64,000 bases of DNA from Thiobacillus denitrificans DSM 12475 (lineage in GTDB: Bacteria; Pseudomonadota; Gammaproteobacteria; Burkholderiales; Thiobacillaceae), in the NCBI RefSeq assembly GCF_000376425.1, contig NZ_AQWL01000001.1, positions 283,118-347,117 of the forward strand, given 5' to 3'. The notes beneath the pieces were generated by a model, which was not told the origin of the DNA, ran no database searches, and worked only from the letters and a program-made list of their open reading frames with translations. Below, in pieces: positions 18,016-27,147 of this stretch. The position numbers and the translations under genes were made by a program. Within the stretch, counting starts at the first letter, position 1, and each line of letters starts with the position of its first letter.

Positions 18016-18584
18016 GCCGCTTCTCGCCCCCTCCTGGTGCTCAGCATGGTACTTCCTTGATCGAAGTGCTGGTCACGATCGTCATTCTGGCTATTGGGCT
18101 GCTGGGCCTGGCCGGATTGCAGGCACGCCTGCAATCGTCCGAAATGGAGGCCTATCAACGTGCCCAGGCGCTTGTCCTGTTGAACGACATGGCCAGTCGC
18201 ATCGCCACCAATCGGGCCAATGCAGCGAGCTATGCCGCCGCCGCCCCTACCACCGCCCCGCTGGGTGGCACAGCCGTCTGCCCCACCGCCACGGCCACCC
18301 GGCAACAGAGTGATGTCGGAGAGTGGTGCAATGCCCTTAAAGGTACAGGGGAGACGCTGGGTGGCGGCAACGTTGGCGCTATGGTCGGTGGCCGTGGCTG
18401 TATCGAGGACATTGGCGGTGGCCAATATTTGGTTTCGGTGGCCTGGCAGGGCATGACGCCCATCTCGGCGCCTGTCCCTGCCTGCGGGCAAGGCCTCTAC
18501 AATGGCGCGGCAGGCTCGGCCTGCACTGGAGATATCTGTCGTCGCGTCATCACTACGGTCGTCCGCATCGGGAATCTGACGTGA
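18006..18584 (+). CDS. pilV: Type IV pilus modification/minor pilin PilV
   Basis: This is 192 residues, overlapping the previous gene by ten bases. The prepilin signal is HGTSLIEVLVTIVILAIGLLGLAGLQ, with Glu5 after the cleavage Gly. The following LQSSEMEAYQRAQALVLLNDM segment is characteristic of PilV. Two to three Cys pairs in the C-terminal half may form disulfides. It is part of the tip-priming minor pilin complex with PilW, PilX and PilY1. Confidence 0.87.
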   Translation: MEISRFSPPPGAQHGTSLIEVLVTIVILAIGLLGLAGLQARLQSSEMEAYQRAQALVLLNDMASRIATNRANAASYAAAAPTTAPLGGTAVCPTATATRQQSDVGEWCNALKGTGETLGGGNVGAMVGGRGCIEDIGGGQYLVSVAWQGMTPISAPVPACGQGLYNGAAGSACTGDICRRVITTVVRIGNLT

Positions 18585-19678
18585 ACATGACTATCGGAAA
18601 ATGGCATGCCCCCCGGCATGCCCAAGGCCTTTCCCTGATCGAACTGATGGTTGCGATTGCCATTGGCATGGTTATCGTGGGGGCTCTGATCGCGCTCTTT
18701 CTCAATGTCACCCGTACCAACAACGAGATGGCGAAAATGAACCGGCAGATCGAGAATGGTCGATTCGCCATTCAATTGTTGCAGGATGACCTTGTTCACG
18801 CCGGATTCTGGGGCGATTTGGTCCCACGATTCGAGGACCGCAACGTGAGTGCGCCGGACGACATGCCTAACGCGATACCTGACCCCTGCAAAGTGCCGGG
18901 AACCTGGGTTGCGGCCGACCGCAATAACCTCATCGGCATTCCGGTACAGGCTGATGTCGGGACTTGTGCGGCAGTGGCCAACCAGCAAGCCAATACCGAT
19001 GTGCTTGTCGTTCGTCATGCCGAGCCCAGCGCGGGAACCGCCTGCGGTGGAGAGGTTTGCTTCCAGGCATCGCAATGCAATGCTGAAATCAATGCCACAC
19101 CACCGCTAAGCTTCGTTCTCGCCAGTAGTGGACATGTTCTGCACAAGAAAAATTGTTTGCCCGCAGTCTTACCGGTCAGTTCGGGCGATATTGCGGTGAC
19201 GCGCAAGTTCACTTCCAGCATTTATTACATACGCGACTATTCGGTCGTTGCGGGCGACGGTATTCCCACCCTGATGCGCTCCGAATTTATCGGCGGCGAA
19301 CATCAAGCGGCGCAACCTCTGATTGAAGGAATAGAAGGATTCAGAATCGAATACGGTATCGATAATATCGGCAAGAATGGTGCGGCAGTGAGCTATGTAG
19401 GCGCGGTGAACCGCGGGGATGGCATTCCCGATACCTTCGTCAATAGTGCAGGTTTGAGCTGCATTAGCGCTGCAAACTGCGATGCGGCCAATGTCGTCGC
19501 CGTCCGGATCCATGTCCTGGCGCGCAGTTCCGAAATCACGCCGGGCTATACCGATACCAAGGTCTATACCCTAGGTAGCGCGGGTTCCATGGCGCCGTTC
19601 AACGACGGCTTCAAGCGCCACGTCTTCACCACCACCGTTCGCCTCGTCAACCCGTCCGGACGGAGGGAGACGCCATGA
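18581..19678 (+). CDS. pilW: Type IV pilus assembly protein PilW
   Basis: This is 365 residues. The GTG start overlaps the PilV stop by four bases; an ATG two codons later is possible. The prepilin segment is AQGLSLIELMVAIAIGMVIVGALIALF, followed by RTNNEMAKMNRQIENGRFA and LLQDDLVHAGFWG, which are PilW hallmarks. A PilW C-terminal domain extends to the end. It is a periplasmic minor pilin in the PilVWXY1 priming complex. Confidence 0.88.
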   Translation: MNMTIGKWHAPRHAQGLSLIELMVAIAIGMVIVGALIALFLNVTRTNNEMAKMNRQIENGRFAIQLLQDDLVHAGFWGDLVPRFEDRNVSAPDDMPNAIPDPCKVPGTWVAADRNNLIGIPVQADVGTCAAVANQQANTDVLVVRHAEPSAGTACGGEVCFQASQCNAEINATPPLSFVLASSGHVLHKKNCLPAVLPVSSGDIAVTRKFTSSIYYIRDYSVVAGDGIPTLMRSEFIGGEHQAAQPLIEGIEGFRIEYGIDNIGKNGAAVSYVGAVNRGDGIPDTFVNSAGLSCISAANCDAANVVAVRIHVLARSSEITPGYTDTKVYTLGSAGSMAPFNDGFKRHVFTTTVRLVNPSGRRETP

Positions 19679-20169
19679 TGATGTCAGCAACGCGACGTGC
19701 CCAGCAAGGTGCCACCCTCATCGTGGGCCTGATCATGCTGGTATTGCTGACGCTGGTTGTCACTTCCGCCTTCATGCTGAGCAGCGGCAACCTCAAATCC
19801 GTTGGCAACATGCAATTCCGCGATGAGGCGATCGCTGCCGCCAATGTGGCCATTGAGCAAATCATCAGTTCCGATTTCACCACGCTGCCCGTGAATTCGA
19901 CCATTCCGGTCGACATCGATCAGGATGGAACCAATGACTACACCGTCAACGTCATGACGCCCGTTTGTGTCCAGGCGGTCTCGATTTCTACCAGCGTAGC
20001 CACGCTCAGTGGCGTGACATCGGGAGTGCCGAGCACGATCGATTACAACACCGTATGGGATATTGAAGCTCGGGTCAGCAGCACGAATACCGGCGCAGCG
20101 GTGACAATCTGGCAGGGGGTGCGTAAGCGCCTTACCCAAACGCAGTATGCGGCATCGGCGTGCGTTTGA
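19675..20169 (+). CDS. pilX: Type IV pilus assembly protein PilX
   Basis: This is 164 residues, coupled to PilW by a four-base overlap. The N-terminal segment QQGATLIVGLIMLVLLTLVVTSAF resembles a prepilin helix but, as usual for PilX, lacks Glu at position 5. QFRDEAIAAANVAIEQII is the conserved PilX_N continuation. Its position between pilW and pilY1 supports the call. Confidence 0.85.
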   Translation: MMMSATRRAQQGATLIVGLIMLVLLTLVVTSAFMLSSGNLKSVGNMQFRDEAIAAANVAIEQIISSDFTTLPVNSTIPVDIDQDGTNDYTVNVMTPVCVQAVSISTSVATLSGVTSGVPSTIDYNTVWDIEARVSSTNTGAAVTIWQGVRKRLTQTQYAASACV

Positions 20170-20195
20170 GCATGCCGACTCTGAGGAGCAGGAAG

Positions 20196-23100
20196 ATGGA
20201 ATTCCCGAAATTGGCACGCTGTCTTGCAGCTGGTTTGCTGTTCGCCATGCCATTCGCACATGCAGAGGACATCGACCTTTTTACCGGGGTGGATGCGGCA
20301 AGCGCCGATCTGCCCAATGTGCTGATCGTCATAGACAATACCGCGAACTGGAGTACGGCATTCACTGCTGAAATGGCAGCACTTGCTTCGACCGTGGATG
20401 ATCTTGAAAATAACAAGTTCCGGCTTGGCTTCATGATGTATACCGAAACAGGCAGCGGCAACGACAATCCGGACGGCGCCTATGTGCGCGCTGCGGTGCG
20501 CACCATGTCGGAGGCAAATAAAACGCTATATAAAAATCTTGTCCTCGACTTTCATGTAAATAACGACGCGTCAAATAACGGCAAGCTTGGTTTGACGATG
20601 TCGGAGGTCAACCGTTATTTTTCCAGCAGCACAGCCTATGCGGGCGCCAACAAGAAAAAACGCGATTTCACAGGCAATGCATCCGGAACGGCGGCGGCCA
20701 ATGCCGTGTACACGCTGCCTGGCAATGCGTTGGCATCGAGCGGTGCAACGACCTATCAGGCTCCGACTTCCTCGGTCTGCAAGAAAAATTATGTGATATT
20801 CCTGAGTAACGGCAAGTCGAGCTCAAATAATAGCGACAACACTACAGCCAACAATCATCTTGCTGCGGTTGGAGGCAAGACGACGACGATTCCGTTGACG
20901 CCCAGTGGAATGCAGTCCGAAATCGCAGATGAGTGGGCGCGCTATCTTGCCAATAAAACCACCAATCCCGTCGTCACCTATGTGATCGACGTAGTACCTA
21001 CGGTCGCAGGTCAGTATTCCGCTGATTACAAGGCATTGCTGCAGAGTATGGCCGAAGAGGGCCAGGGTAAGTATTTTGATGTGGGGTCGGCTGGCGCAGC
21101 CGATGTGGGCGCCAAGATCAAGGCGGCGTTCGATCAAATCGTCGCTGAAATCCAGGCCGTCAACAGCGTGTTCGCCTCGGCAAGTTTGCCGGTGAGCGTA
21201 AATACGCAAGGCACTTACCTTAATCAGGTTTTCATCGGGATGTTCCGACCGGACATCGACACCAAGCCGAGCTGGAAGGGCAACCTGAAGCAGTACAAGT
21301 TCAAGGCAAGCGTGCAGGGCAGCGGTTTTGCGCTCAACCTGGTCGATGCAAATGATGAATTGGCAATTAACAACAATACTGGTTTCATTACCCAATGCGC
21401 ACGCAGTTTCTGGACTTCGGCGACAGTGGACAGCTATTGGGACTATGAAGGTTCAGAAGCAAAGGGATCTTGTACGGCCGTTGCAAATTCGATCTGGTCC
21501 AATACGCCGGACGGCGAAGTGGTGGAGAAAGGAGCGGCAGGATACATGCTGCGGGCTATCGCGCCGGCATCGCGCACTGTCAAAACCTGCGGCACCTGCG
21601 CGGCGGGCAGCCTCGACGATTTCGTTGACGGAAATCTTGGTATTACGGCCGCAGCCCTGGGAGCGGCCGATGCCGCTCAACGTACCAAGATCATCAATTG
21701 GGCACGCGGCACCGATGTCAAGGATGAGGATAGCGACGCGAATGTGACAGAGATGCGCCCGTCGGCGCTGGGTGACGTGGTGCATTCGCGCCCGGTGGCA
21801 GTGGACTATGGTGGCAGCACAGGTGTGGTGGTGTTCTATGGCGCCAACGATGGCATGCTTCACGCAATCAATGGTAATCAGACGGGGACAGACGCAGGCA
21901 GCGAATTGTGGTCTTTCATCGCGCCCGATCAATACGGCAAGCTGAAAAGAATCTACGATAATTCGTTGCTCATCACGTTTCCGAGTGCGGGTGACGCCAC
22001 GGCTAAACCCTATTTCTTCGACGGGCCGATTACGGCCTATAAAGACAATACTAATACCTGGATTTATGCGAGCCAGCGGCGCGGTGGACGCATGATTTAC
22101 GCGTTTGATGTCAGCACGCCGGAATCACCAAGCTTGTTGTGGCGTAAGGGATGCACGACAGGTTTGGGTGACGACACTGGTTGCATGACGGGTTTTGAGC
22201 AAATTGGCCAAACTTGGTCCGCCCTCAAAACCTTCAAAGCAGCTGGTTATGGGTCGGGTGCCTCACCGATGCTGATTGTGGGCGGCGGCTACGATACCTG
22301 CGAGGATACCGATAACGGCACAACCAACAATAGCTGCACTTCACCAAAGGGAAATCGGGTCTATGTGCTTGATGCGAGCGACGGAACGCTGTTGAAGACA
22401 TTCAATACTACGCGTAGTGTGGTGGGCGACGTCACCGTAGTGCCAAATTCATCAACCGGATTGGCAGAATACGCTTATTTAGCCGATACGGGGGGTAACG
22501 TTTATCGGATTACCTTCGGCGCGGAGTCACCCACCAACTGGGCATTCACCCAGATTGCTTCACTTGGCTGCGGAACGCCGTCGGGCTGCGCGGGGGGAAC
22601 CTCCAACCGTAAGTTTTTGTTCGGGCCTGAGGTAGTGGTAGCTCCGACATTCAATGCGGTGCTGATGGGATCGGGCGATCGCGAGCATCCACTCAATTCG
22701 AATACTGCGACAACCAGTGTGAACAATGCTTTTTTCATGCTGAAAGACAAACCTTTGGATAACACTTGGCTTTCCAGTGAGTCGACCACTTGTGGAGGGG
22801 ATTTTCTGTGCCAGGATTCTTTGCTCGGGATCAGCAATAACGGGGGTAATCCTTCAGCGGCTGACCTCGATGCCAAAAAGGGCTGGTATTTAACCTTCAG
22901 CGATAAGGAGCAAGTGGTGACCTCTGCTGTGGTCGTATTTGGTGAGGTGACATTCAGTACGCATATTCCTACAGTACCCGACGCGAATGCTTGCACCTCG
23001 TCCCTTGGAACAGCTCAGGTTTACAACATTAATTACCTGGATGCGTCGCCGGTTGGACAGGCTGGCAACCGTTATGCGCAAGTCTCAGGTGGAGGGCTAC

Positions 23101-23276
23101 CACCCTCTCCGGTATCGGGTATGGTGACGGTGACCAATCCTGCGACCGGACAGCCCATGACGGTGCCTTTCATTATTGGAGCCAACCCGGAATCGCCAGT
23201 CGAAGTGAAATTAAAGACGAGCGGAAGTGGCGTGACCGGCAATAAGGAGCGCGTCTATTGGTATATCCAGAAATGA
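20196..23276 (+). CDS. pilY1: Type IV pilus tip adhesin/assembly factor PilY1
   Basis: This is about 1026 residues. The start ATG at 20196 is preceded by an AGGAGCAGGAAG site and begins a clear signal peptide (FPKLARCLAAGLLFAMPFAHA); a GTG at 20160 would overlap pilX. The N-terminal third resembles a von Willebrand A-like domain (VLIVIDNTANWS near residue 40, a degenerate MIDAS). The C-terminal part is the PilY1 beta-propeller, with ALGDVVHSRPVAVDYGG and VVFYGANDGMLHAINGNQ near residues 530-565. It caps the pilus tip, and in other bacteria it affects adhesion and twitching. Several Cys pairs suggest disulfides. Confidence 0.9.
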   Translation: MEFPKLARCLAAGLLFAMPFAHAEDIDLFTGVDAASADLPNVLIVIDNTANWSTAFTAEMAALASTVDDLENNKFRLGFMMYTETGSGNDNPDGAYVRAAVRTMSEANKTLYKNLVLDFHVNNDASNNGKLGLTMSEVNRYFSSSTAYAGANKKKRDFTGNASGTAAANAVYTLPGNALASSGATTYQAPTSSVCKKNYVIFLSNGKSSSNNSDNTTANNHLAAVGGKTTTIPLTPSGMQSEIADEWARYLANKTTNPVVTYVIDVVPTVAGQYSADYKALLQSMAEEGQGKYFDVGSAGAADVGAKIKAAFDQIVAEIQAVNSVFASASLPVSVNTQGTYLNQVFIGMFRPDIDTKPSWKGNLKQYKFKASVQGSGFALNLVDANDELAINNNTGFITQCARSFWTSATVDSYWDYEGSEAKGSCTAVANSIWSNTPDGEVVEKGAAGYMLRAIAPASRTVKTCGTCAAGSLDDFVDGNLGITAAALGAADAAQRTKIINWARGTDVKDEDSDANVTEMRPSALGDVVHSRPVAVDYGGSTGVVVFYGANDGMLHAINGNQTGTDAGSELWSFIAPDQYGKLKRIYDNSLLITFPSAGDATAKPYFFDGPITAYKDNTNTWIYASQRRGGRMIYAFDVSTPESPSLLWRKGCTTGLGDDTGCMTGFEQIGQTWSALKTFKAAGYGSGASPMLIVGGGYDTCEDTDNGTTNNSCTSPKGNRVYVLDASDGTLLKTFNTTRSVVGDVTVVPNSSTGLAEYAYLADTGGNVYRITFGAESPTNWAFTQIASLGCGTPSGCAGGTSNRKFLFGPEVVVAPTFNAVLMGSGDREHPLNSNTATTSVNNAFFMLKDKPLDNTWLSSESTTCGGDFLCQDSLLGISNNGGNPSAADLDAKKGWYLTFSDKEQVVTSAVVVFGEVTFSTHIPTVPDANACTSSLGTAQVYNINYLDASPVGQAGNRYAQVSGGGLPPSPVSGMVTVTNPATGQPMTVPFIIGANPESPVEVKLKTSGSGVTGNKERVYWYIQK

Positions 23277-23341
23277 ACTATTGTCACGAAAGCTCTCGGG
23301 AAGCTCGCATTAGATTCGCTGCAAAGGCGGGCCGCAGGTTC

Positions 23342-23824
23342 ATGATGATGCGTGGTTTTACTTTGGTGGAGCTTTTAGTGACGATTGCTATCGCTGCTAT
23401 CCTGGCGGCGCTAGCGATTCCCTCTTTTCAGAATGCCGCACTGAGTAGCAAGCTCAATACGCTTGCCAACAATTTTGTGGCCAGCGCGCATTTGGCGCGC
23501 AGCGAGGCGATTAAGCGCAATGCGACAGCGACGCTGTGCGCCTCGTCAAACGGCAGCAGTTGTACCGGCGCCTGGAAAGATGGCTGGGTGATTCTGGCTG
23601 GGGGCTCTGTAATTTACACGCAGGCCGCGCTGCCTAATGGATTCTTGCTTTCGGGGGATGCAACCAGCATCGTTTTCCAGCCAACCGGTGTCGGAGCAAC
23701 TCCCGTCAATCTGACCCTTTGCCGAGCCACCCCGACGATCGGCACATCGAAAAGAACCATCACCGTTAGCCTAACTGGAAGACCTGGCGTGATGAAAGTC
23801 GCCAGCGCTAGTACGTGTCCCTGA
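23342..23824 (+). CDS. GspH/FimT-type pseudopilin
   Basis: This is about 160 residues. The prepilin signal MMMRGFTLVELLVTIAIAAILAALAIPSF is followed by LARSEAIKRNATATLCAS and the late Cys-rich GspH/FimT domain ending in CP. The start lies among three consecutive ATGs (23342-23350). An ATG at 23273 overlaps the pilY1 stop and would give a 28-residue longer leader, which is unusual but possible. It completes the minor pilin operon. It is a paralogue of the gene at 24136. Confidence 0.82.
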   Translation: MMMRGFTLVELLVTIAIAAILAALAIPSFQNAALSSKLNTLANNFVASAHLARSEAIKRNATATLCASSNGSSCTGAWKDGWVILAGGSVIYTQAALPNGFLLSGDATSIVFQPTGVGATPVNLTLCRATPTIGTSKRTITVSLTGRPGVMKVASASTCP

Positions 23825-24135
23825 CATGGGACTTCGTCTGGCAGCTTATGTATATGTCCTCGAGTAATAGCTTGACGCTCCAAAGCCTGTTTTTTGCAGC
23901 CAGGCCTGGCCCAGATGCAGGTTCTTGCGCATTTTCAGGCTTCCGCCGTGTTCAGATAAACTCAGTTTAACAGCGTAAGCGTAATGCCTAACTCCGGATC
24001 TCATCCGGAATGAAAATACATTGTCGTTTTAATTCAAATGATTATGGGTTTTTTTGGCGATCCTACAACTAAAGTTGTATAGCTCATTCCCGCCCGAAGT
24101 GTCACTCTGAGAATCACGAGTGAACAGGGGGCGAT
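23825..24135. promoter_or_regulatory. Intergenic region with two perfect inverted repeats
   Basis: This 311-base gap separates the two FimT-like genes and holds no open frame I can support. It is more AT-rich than its surroundings. It contains TCCGGAT-CTC-ATCCGGA (23993-24009) and ACAACT-AA-AGTTGT (24065-24078). These could be operators or the end of the pilus operon followed by a new promoter for the second fimT. No U-tract follows the first hairpin, so it is not a standard terminator. Confidence 0.4.
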
Positions 24136-24675
24136 ATGAAACAGTCGGGTGCAACGTTGCTGGAAATGATGGTTGTGCTGGCTGTTTCCGCAATCCTTCT
24201 TGGGATTGGTATTCCCAGCTTTGCTGCTTTCACGCGTAACAGCCATTTGACGAGTGCCGCTAATGAGCTGCTTTCTTCCTTGCATCTAGCGCGTAGTGAG
24301 GCAATCAAACGCAGTTCGCGCGTGGTGGTATGCACGTCGGCGGCTGGAATATCCTGTGCCGCCAGTGGTGGCTGGCACCAGGGGTGGCTGGTGTTTCATG
24401 ACGCCAACAACAATGCAGTGGTGGATTCGGGCGAAACGGTAATCCAGGTCAGACAGGCTTTTCAGACCGGGCTTAGGCTCACCGGCAACACCTTGGTTTC
24501 CAAATACATCTCCTACGCACCCAGTGGCGCGAGCAAGCTTACCTCCGGGGCCTTCCAGGCCGGAACGCTGACTTTGTGCAGTGAATCGGACGGCTCGGGA
24601 GGTGGAAGGCAGATCGTCATCAGCAGTACCGGCAGGCCGCGCACAGCAAAGGTCACACTCGCATCCTGTCCATGA
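24136..24675 (+). CDS. GspH/FimT-type pseudopilin (second copy)
   Basis: This is 179 residues with the prepilin signal KQSGATLLEMMVVLAVSAILLGIGIPSF, cleaved after Gly with Glu at mature position 5. It continues with LLSSLHLARSEAIKRSSRVVVCTS and a GspH domain ending TGRPRTAKVTLASCP. It starts its own unit 311 bases after the pilus operon, with a GGGGGCG element before ATG. It is clearly related to the FimT-like gene upstream but is longer and differs in the signal (A instead of F at +1). Confidence 0.83.
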   Translation: MKQSGATLLEMMVVLAVSAILLGIGIPSFAAFTRNSHLTSAANELLSSLHLARSEAIKRSSRVVVCTSAAGISCAASGGWHQGWLVFHDANNNAVVDSGETVIQVRQAFQTGLRLTGNTLVSKYISYAPSGASKLTSGAFQAGTLTLCSESDGSGGGRQIVISSTGRPRTAKVTLASCP

Positions 24676-24798
24676 TCGGGTGGCGTCGAATACCTTGAGG
24701 CAGCGAACTTCGGCCTCAAGGTGTACTGCCTGCGGTACGCAGTGGGCGCTGAGGCTTTTAGACTCGATGGGTGCATACGCGGCCCGCGTATTGGGCGG

Positions 24799-25176
24799 TT
24801 ATTCTTTGCGTTGCAGGGGCAGTAGGCGCAGGCGTGTGCGGTTCGGGCCAATGGTGAGCAAGGCGTCGTCTGCCGACTCGATTTTCATTTGGCGCAATGC
24901 AGCGATGATCTGCTTGCCCATTGCGCCAGGGCTAATATCTTCGGAACAGATTTGCACGACACCGGGCTTGCCGCCATGGGGCGCGGCGAGAATCGCGCTG
25001 AAGTCAGTCCGGATTGTGAGTAAGCACAGCGTAGTTGTTTGCGCTGGCGTGGGCCATGATTTCTGGGGCAGGCGCGTTTTTACGCCCAATAATGGCCAAT
25101 GCAGCGCTTCGAAGCCAGCTTCAGTCAAGACACCAAGCCAGCACGGCGACAGGTTCATGCCGGCCGGCAGCTTCAT
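24799..25176 (-). pseudogene. Decayed DUF5615 PIN-like toxin gene
   Basis: The reading frame gives 125 residues whose two ends match DUF5615 PIN-like proteins: MNLSPCWLGVLTEAGFEALHW at the start, then DFSAILAAPHGGKPGVVQICSEDISP and a tail ending LRLLPLQ. The middle is nonsense in this frame, but the neighbouring frame reads APAPEIMAHASANNYAVLTH, exactly the missing family segment. This fits a one-base loss near the run of A at 25078 and a four-base gain near 25018 that restore the frame. The expected Asp before MNLSP is Gly. It is non-functional as read. Confidence 0.72.
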
Positions 25177-25232
25177 GCGTTGGCCGGCGTGACCTCACGT
25201 TCTTTGGCTTGCCATGCTGCGTAGGGTATCAA
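25173..25232 (-). pseudogene. Remnant of DUF433 antitoxin C-terminus
   Basis: Reading into the DUF5615 remnant, one frame ends YAAWQAKEREVTPANA, with its TGA overlapping the ATG of the toxin remnant. This resembles the C-terminal end of DUF433 antitoxin-like proteins, which normally precede DUF5615 genes with just such an overlap. Upstream the frame loses family resemblance before ispH begins, so most of the gene has been deleted. Confidence 0.5.
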
Positions 25233-25272
25233 GGTTTGGCTGCGCCGATGATCGGACTGCGGCGATCTGAGG

Positions 25273-26202
25273 TCAAATCCCCAAGCCTTTTGGCAAGGCG
25301 AACGCAATCCTCTCTTGAGCGCCATCGAGGTTCGTTATGGTGTCGATGCCCAATTGATTCAGCCGATCGATAACAGCGCGCACCAGAATTTCAGGTGCAG
25401 AAGCGCCGGCGGTGAGTCCAACTCTGTTCTTTCCGGCCACCCACTGCGGATCGATTTCCGACGCGTTGTCCACCATATACGCGGGCACTCCCAGGTTTTC
25501 TGCGACTTCCCTCAAGCGGTTGGAGTTGGAACTGGTCGGCGACCCCACCACGATCACCACGTCGCATTGCGGCGCCAGCGCCTTGACCGCGTCCTGGCGG
25601 TTCTGCGTGGCGTAGCAGATGTCGTCCTTCTTTGGCCCGGTGATGTGGGGGAAACGTGCGCGCAGGGCGTCGACCACGCGCGCGGCGTCGTCGACCGACA
25701 GCGTGGTCTGGGTGACGTAGGCGAGCTTGTCGGGGTCGGCGACGTGCAGGCTGGCGACGTCTTCCGGTGTTTCGACAAGGTGCATGCCGCCTTCCGACTG
25801 CCCCAGTGTGCCTTCGACTTCGGGGTGGCCCTTGTGGCCGATCATCACGATCTCGTATCCCTTGTCGTGCATCTTGCTGACTTCGACGTGTACCTTGGTG
25901 ACGAGCGGGCAGGTAGCGTCGAACACGTTGAGCCCACGCGCCTCGGCCTCGGCGCGCACCGCCTGCGACACGCCGTGGGCGCTGAAAACGACGGTGGCGC
26001 CGGCAGGCACTTCATCGAGTTCCTCGACGAAAATCGCGCCCTTGGCCTTGAGGTCGTTGACGACATAGGTGTTGTGGACAACTTCGTGGCGCACGTAGAT
26101 CGGTGCGCCGAATTTTTCCAGCGCGCGCTCGACGATGGCGATGGCACGGTCAACGCCGGCGCAGAAGCCGCGCGGGTTGGCGAGAAGAATGGTGGCCGTC
26201 AT
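25273..26202 (-). CDS. ispH: 4-hydroxy-3-methylbut-2-enyl diphosphate reductase
   Basis: This is 309 residues of the final enzyme of the MEP isoprenoid pathway, which reduces HMBPP to IPP and DMAPP with a [4Fe-4S] cluster. The three cluster cysteines are visible in NPRGFCAGV (residue 14), FDATCPLV (near 97) and [11 protein letters not shown] (near 194). The substrate loop [11 protein letters not shown] lies near residue 222. The ATG at 26202 has an AGGAACC site; an upstream TTG would add 16 residues. It is the last gene of lspA-fkpB-ispH. Confidence 0.95.
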   Translation of the reverse strand: MTATILLANPRGFCAGVDRAIAIVERALEKFGAPIYVRHEVVHNTYVVNDLKAKGAIFVEELDEVPAGATVVFSAHGVSQAVRAEAEARGLNVFDATCPLVTKVHVEVSKMHDKGYEIVMIGHKGHPEVEGTLGQSEGGMHLVETPEDVASLHVADPDKLAYVTQTTLSVDDAARVVDALRARFPHITGPKKDDICYATQNRQDAVKALAPQCDVVIVVGSPTSSNSNRLREVAENLGVPAYMVDNASEIDPQWVAGKNRVGLTAGASAPEILVRAVIDRLNQLGIDTITNLDGAQERIAFALPKGLGI

Positions 26203-26215
26203 AAGGGTTCCTGTC

Positions 26216-26653
26216 TCAGAGGATGCGTACGATTTCCACTTCAAACTCAACCGACAGATCGGCGAGAGGATGGTTGAAGTCGACCCTCACCGCCTCATCG
26301 CCGATTTCCAGGATATGCCCGGCCAGGGTCTGGCCGTTGGGCATGGTGAATTCGACCAGTTGATCGACCGCGAATTCCATGTCGGCCGGCAGATCGGTTT
26401 TGGCCAGGGTCTGGATCAGCTCGGGCTGGCTGTCGCCGAAGGCCTGCCAGGGTTCGAGCAGGAACACGTGGCGCTCGCCGGGAACCAGGTCGATCAGCCA
26501 CTGTTCCAGCATCGGTGCCAGGGTGCCGTCGCCGAGCGTCACGGTGTCCGCTTCGGCATCGTCGAAGTTGGAGATGAGATCGTCGCCGCCGCGCGGCCGC
26601 AGCGCGTAGCGCAGCTGGAGGGTGTCGCCGGGGACGACGCTGCGCACGCTCAT
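26216..26653 (-). CDS. fkpB: FKBP-type peptidyl-prolyl isomerase SlpA/FkpB
   Basis: This is 145 residues. The SlpA-type split FKBP domain begins [14 protein letters not shown], with an IF insert in the middle ([26 protein letters not shown]) and the ending [19 protein letters not shown] that defines the family. It should catalyse proline isomerisation and act as a chaperone in the cytoplasm. The ATG overlaps the lspA stop by four bases. The lspA-fkpB-ispH order is conserved in many proteobacteria. Confidence 0.92.
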   Translation of the reverse strand: MSVRSVVPGDTLQLRYALRPRGGDDLISNFDDAEADTVTLGDGTLAPMLEQWLIDLVPGERHVFLLEPWQAFGDSQPELIQTLAKTDLPADMEFAVDQLVEFTMPNGQTLAGHILEIGDEAVRVDFNHPLADLSVEFEVEIVRIL

Positions 26654-27147
26654 GGCTGGCCTGCTGTGGCGGGCTTGCTGCGCAGGCTGTCCCAGATCAG
26701 CAGGGCGGCGCCGACACTGATGGCGGAGTCGGCCACGTTGAACGCCGGCCAGGCAAAGCCGCGATAGTGAAAATACAGGAAGTCCACCACATGTCCCAGC
26801 ACCACACGGTCGATGACGTTGCCGAGTGCGCCGCCGAGCACCAGTGCCAGCGAAAACGCGAGGCGCGGTTCGCTTGCGTGGCGTTTCAGCAGGCGCACGA
26901 TGATCACGGTGGCGATGACGCCCACCGCGATGAAGAACCAGCGCTGCCAGCCGCCGGCGTCGGCGAGGAAGCTGAACGCCGCGCCGGTGTTGTGCACCCG
27001 CACCAGCGAAAAGAAAGGCAGCACCGGGATCGCTTCCTGGTAGTCGAGCGTTGCAGACACCCAGAACTTGGTCAGGTGGTCGGCAACGATGACGGCAAAG
27101 GCGATGCCCAGCCATTTGCGCATTGCAGGGTTCCGCAGGTCAAGCAT
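26650..27147 (-). CDS. lspA: Lipoprotein signal peptidase II
   Basis: This is 165 residues with four transmembrane helices. Catalytic motifs are ADHLTKFW near residue 22, [10 protein letters not shown] near residue 50 and the Asp pair in [15 protein letters not shown] and FNVADSAI. It cleaves prolipoproteins after lipidation at the inner membrane. The ATG at 27147 overlaps the ileS stop by eight bases; a second ATG at 27123 is possible. Confidence 0.95.
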   Translation of the reverse strand: MLDLRNPAMRKWLGIAFAVIVADHLTKFWVSATLDYQEAIPVLPFFSLVRVHNTGAAFSFLADAGGWQRWFFIAVGVIATVIIVRLLKRHASEPRLAFSLALVLGGALGNVIDRVVLGHVVDFLYFHYRGFAWPAFNVADSAISVGAALLIWDSLRSKPATAGQP

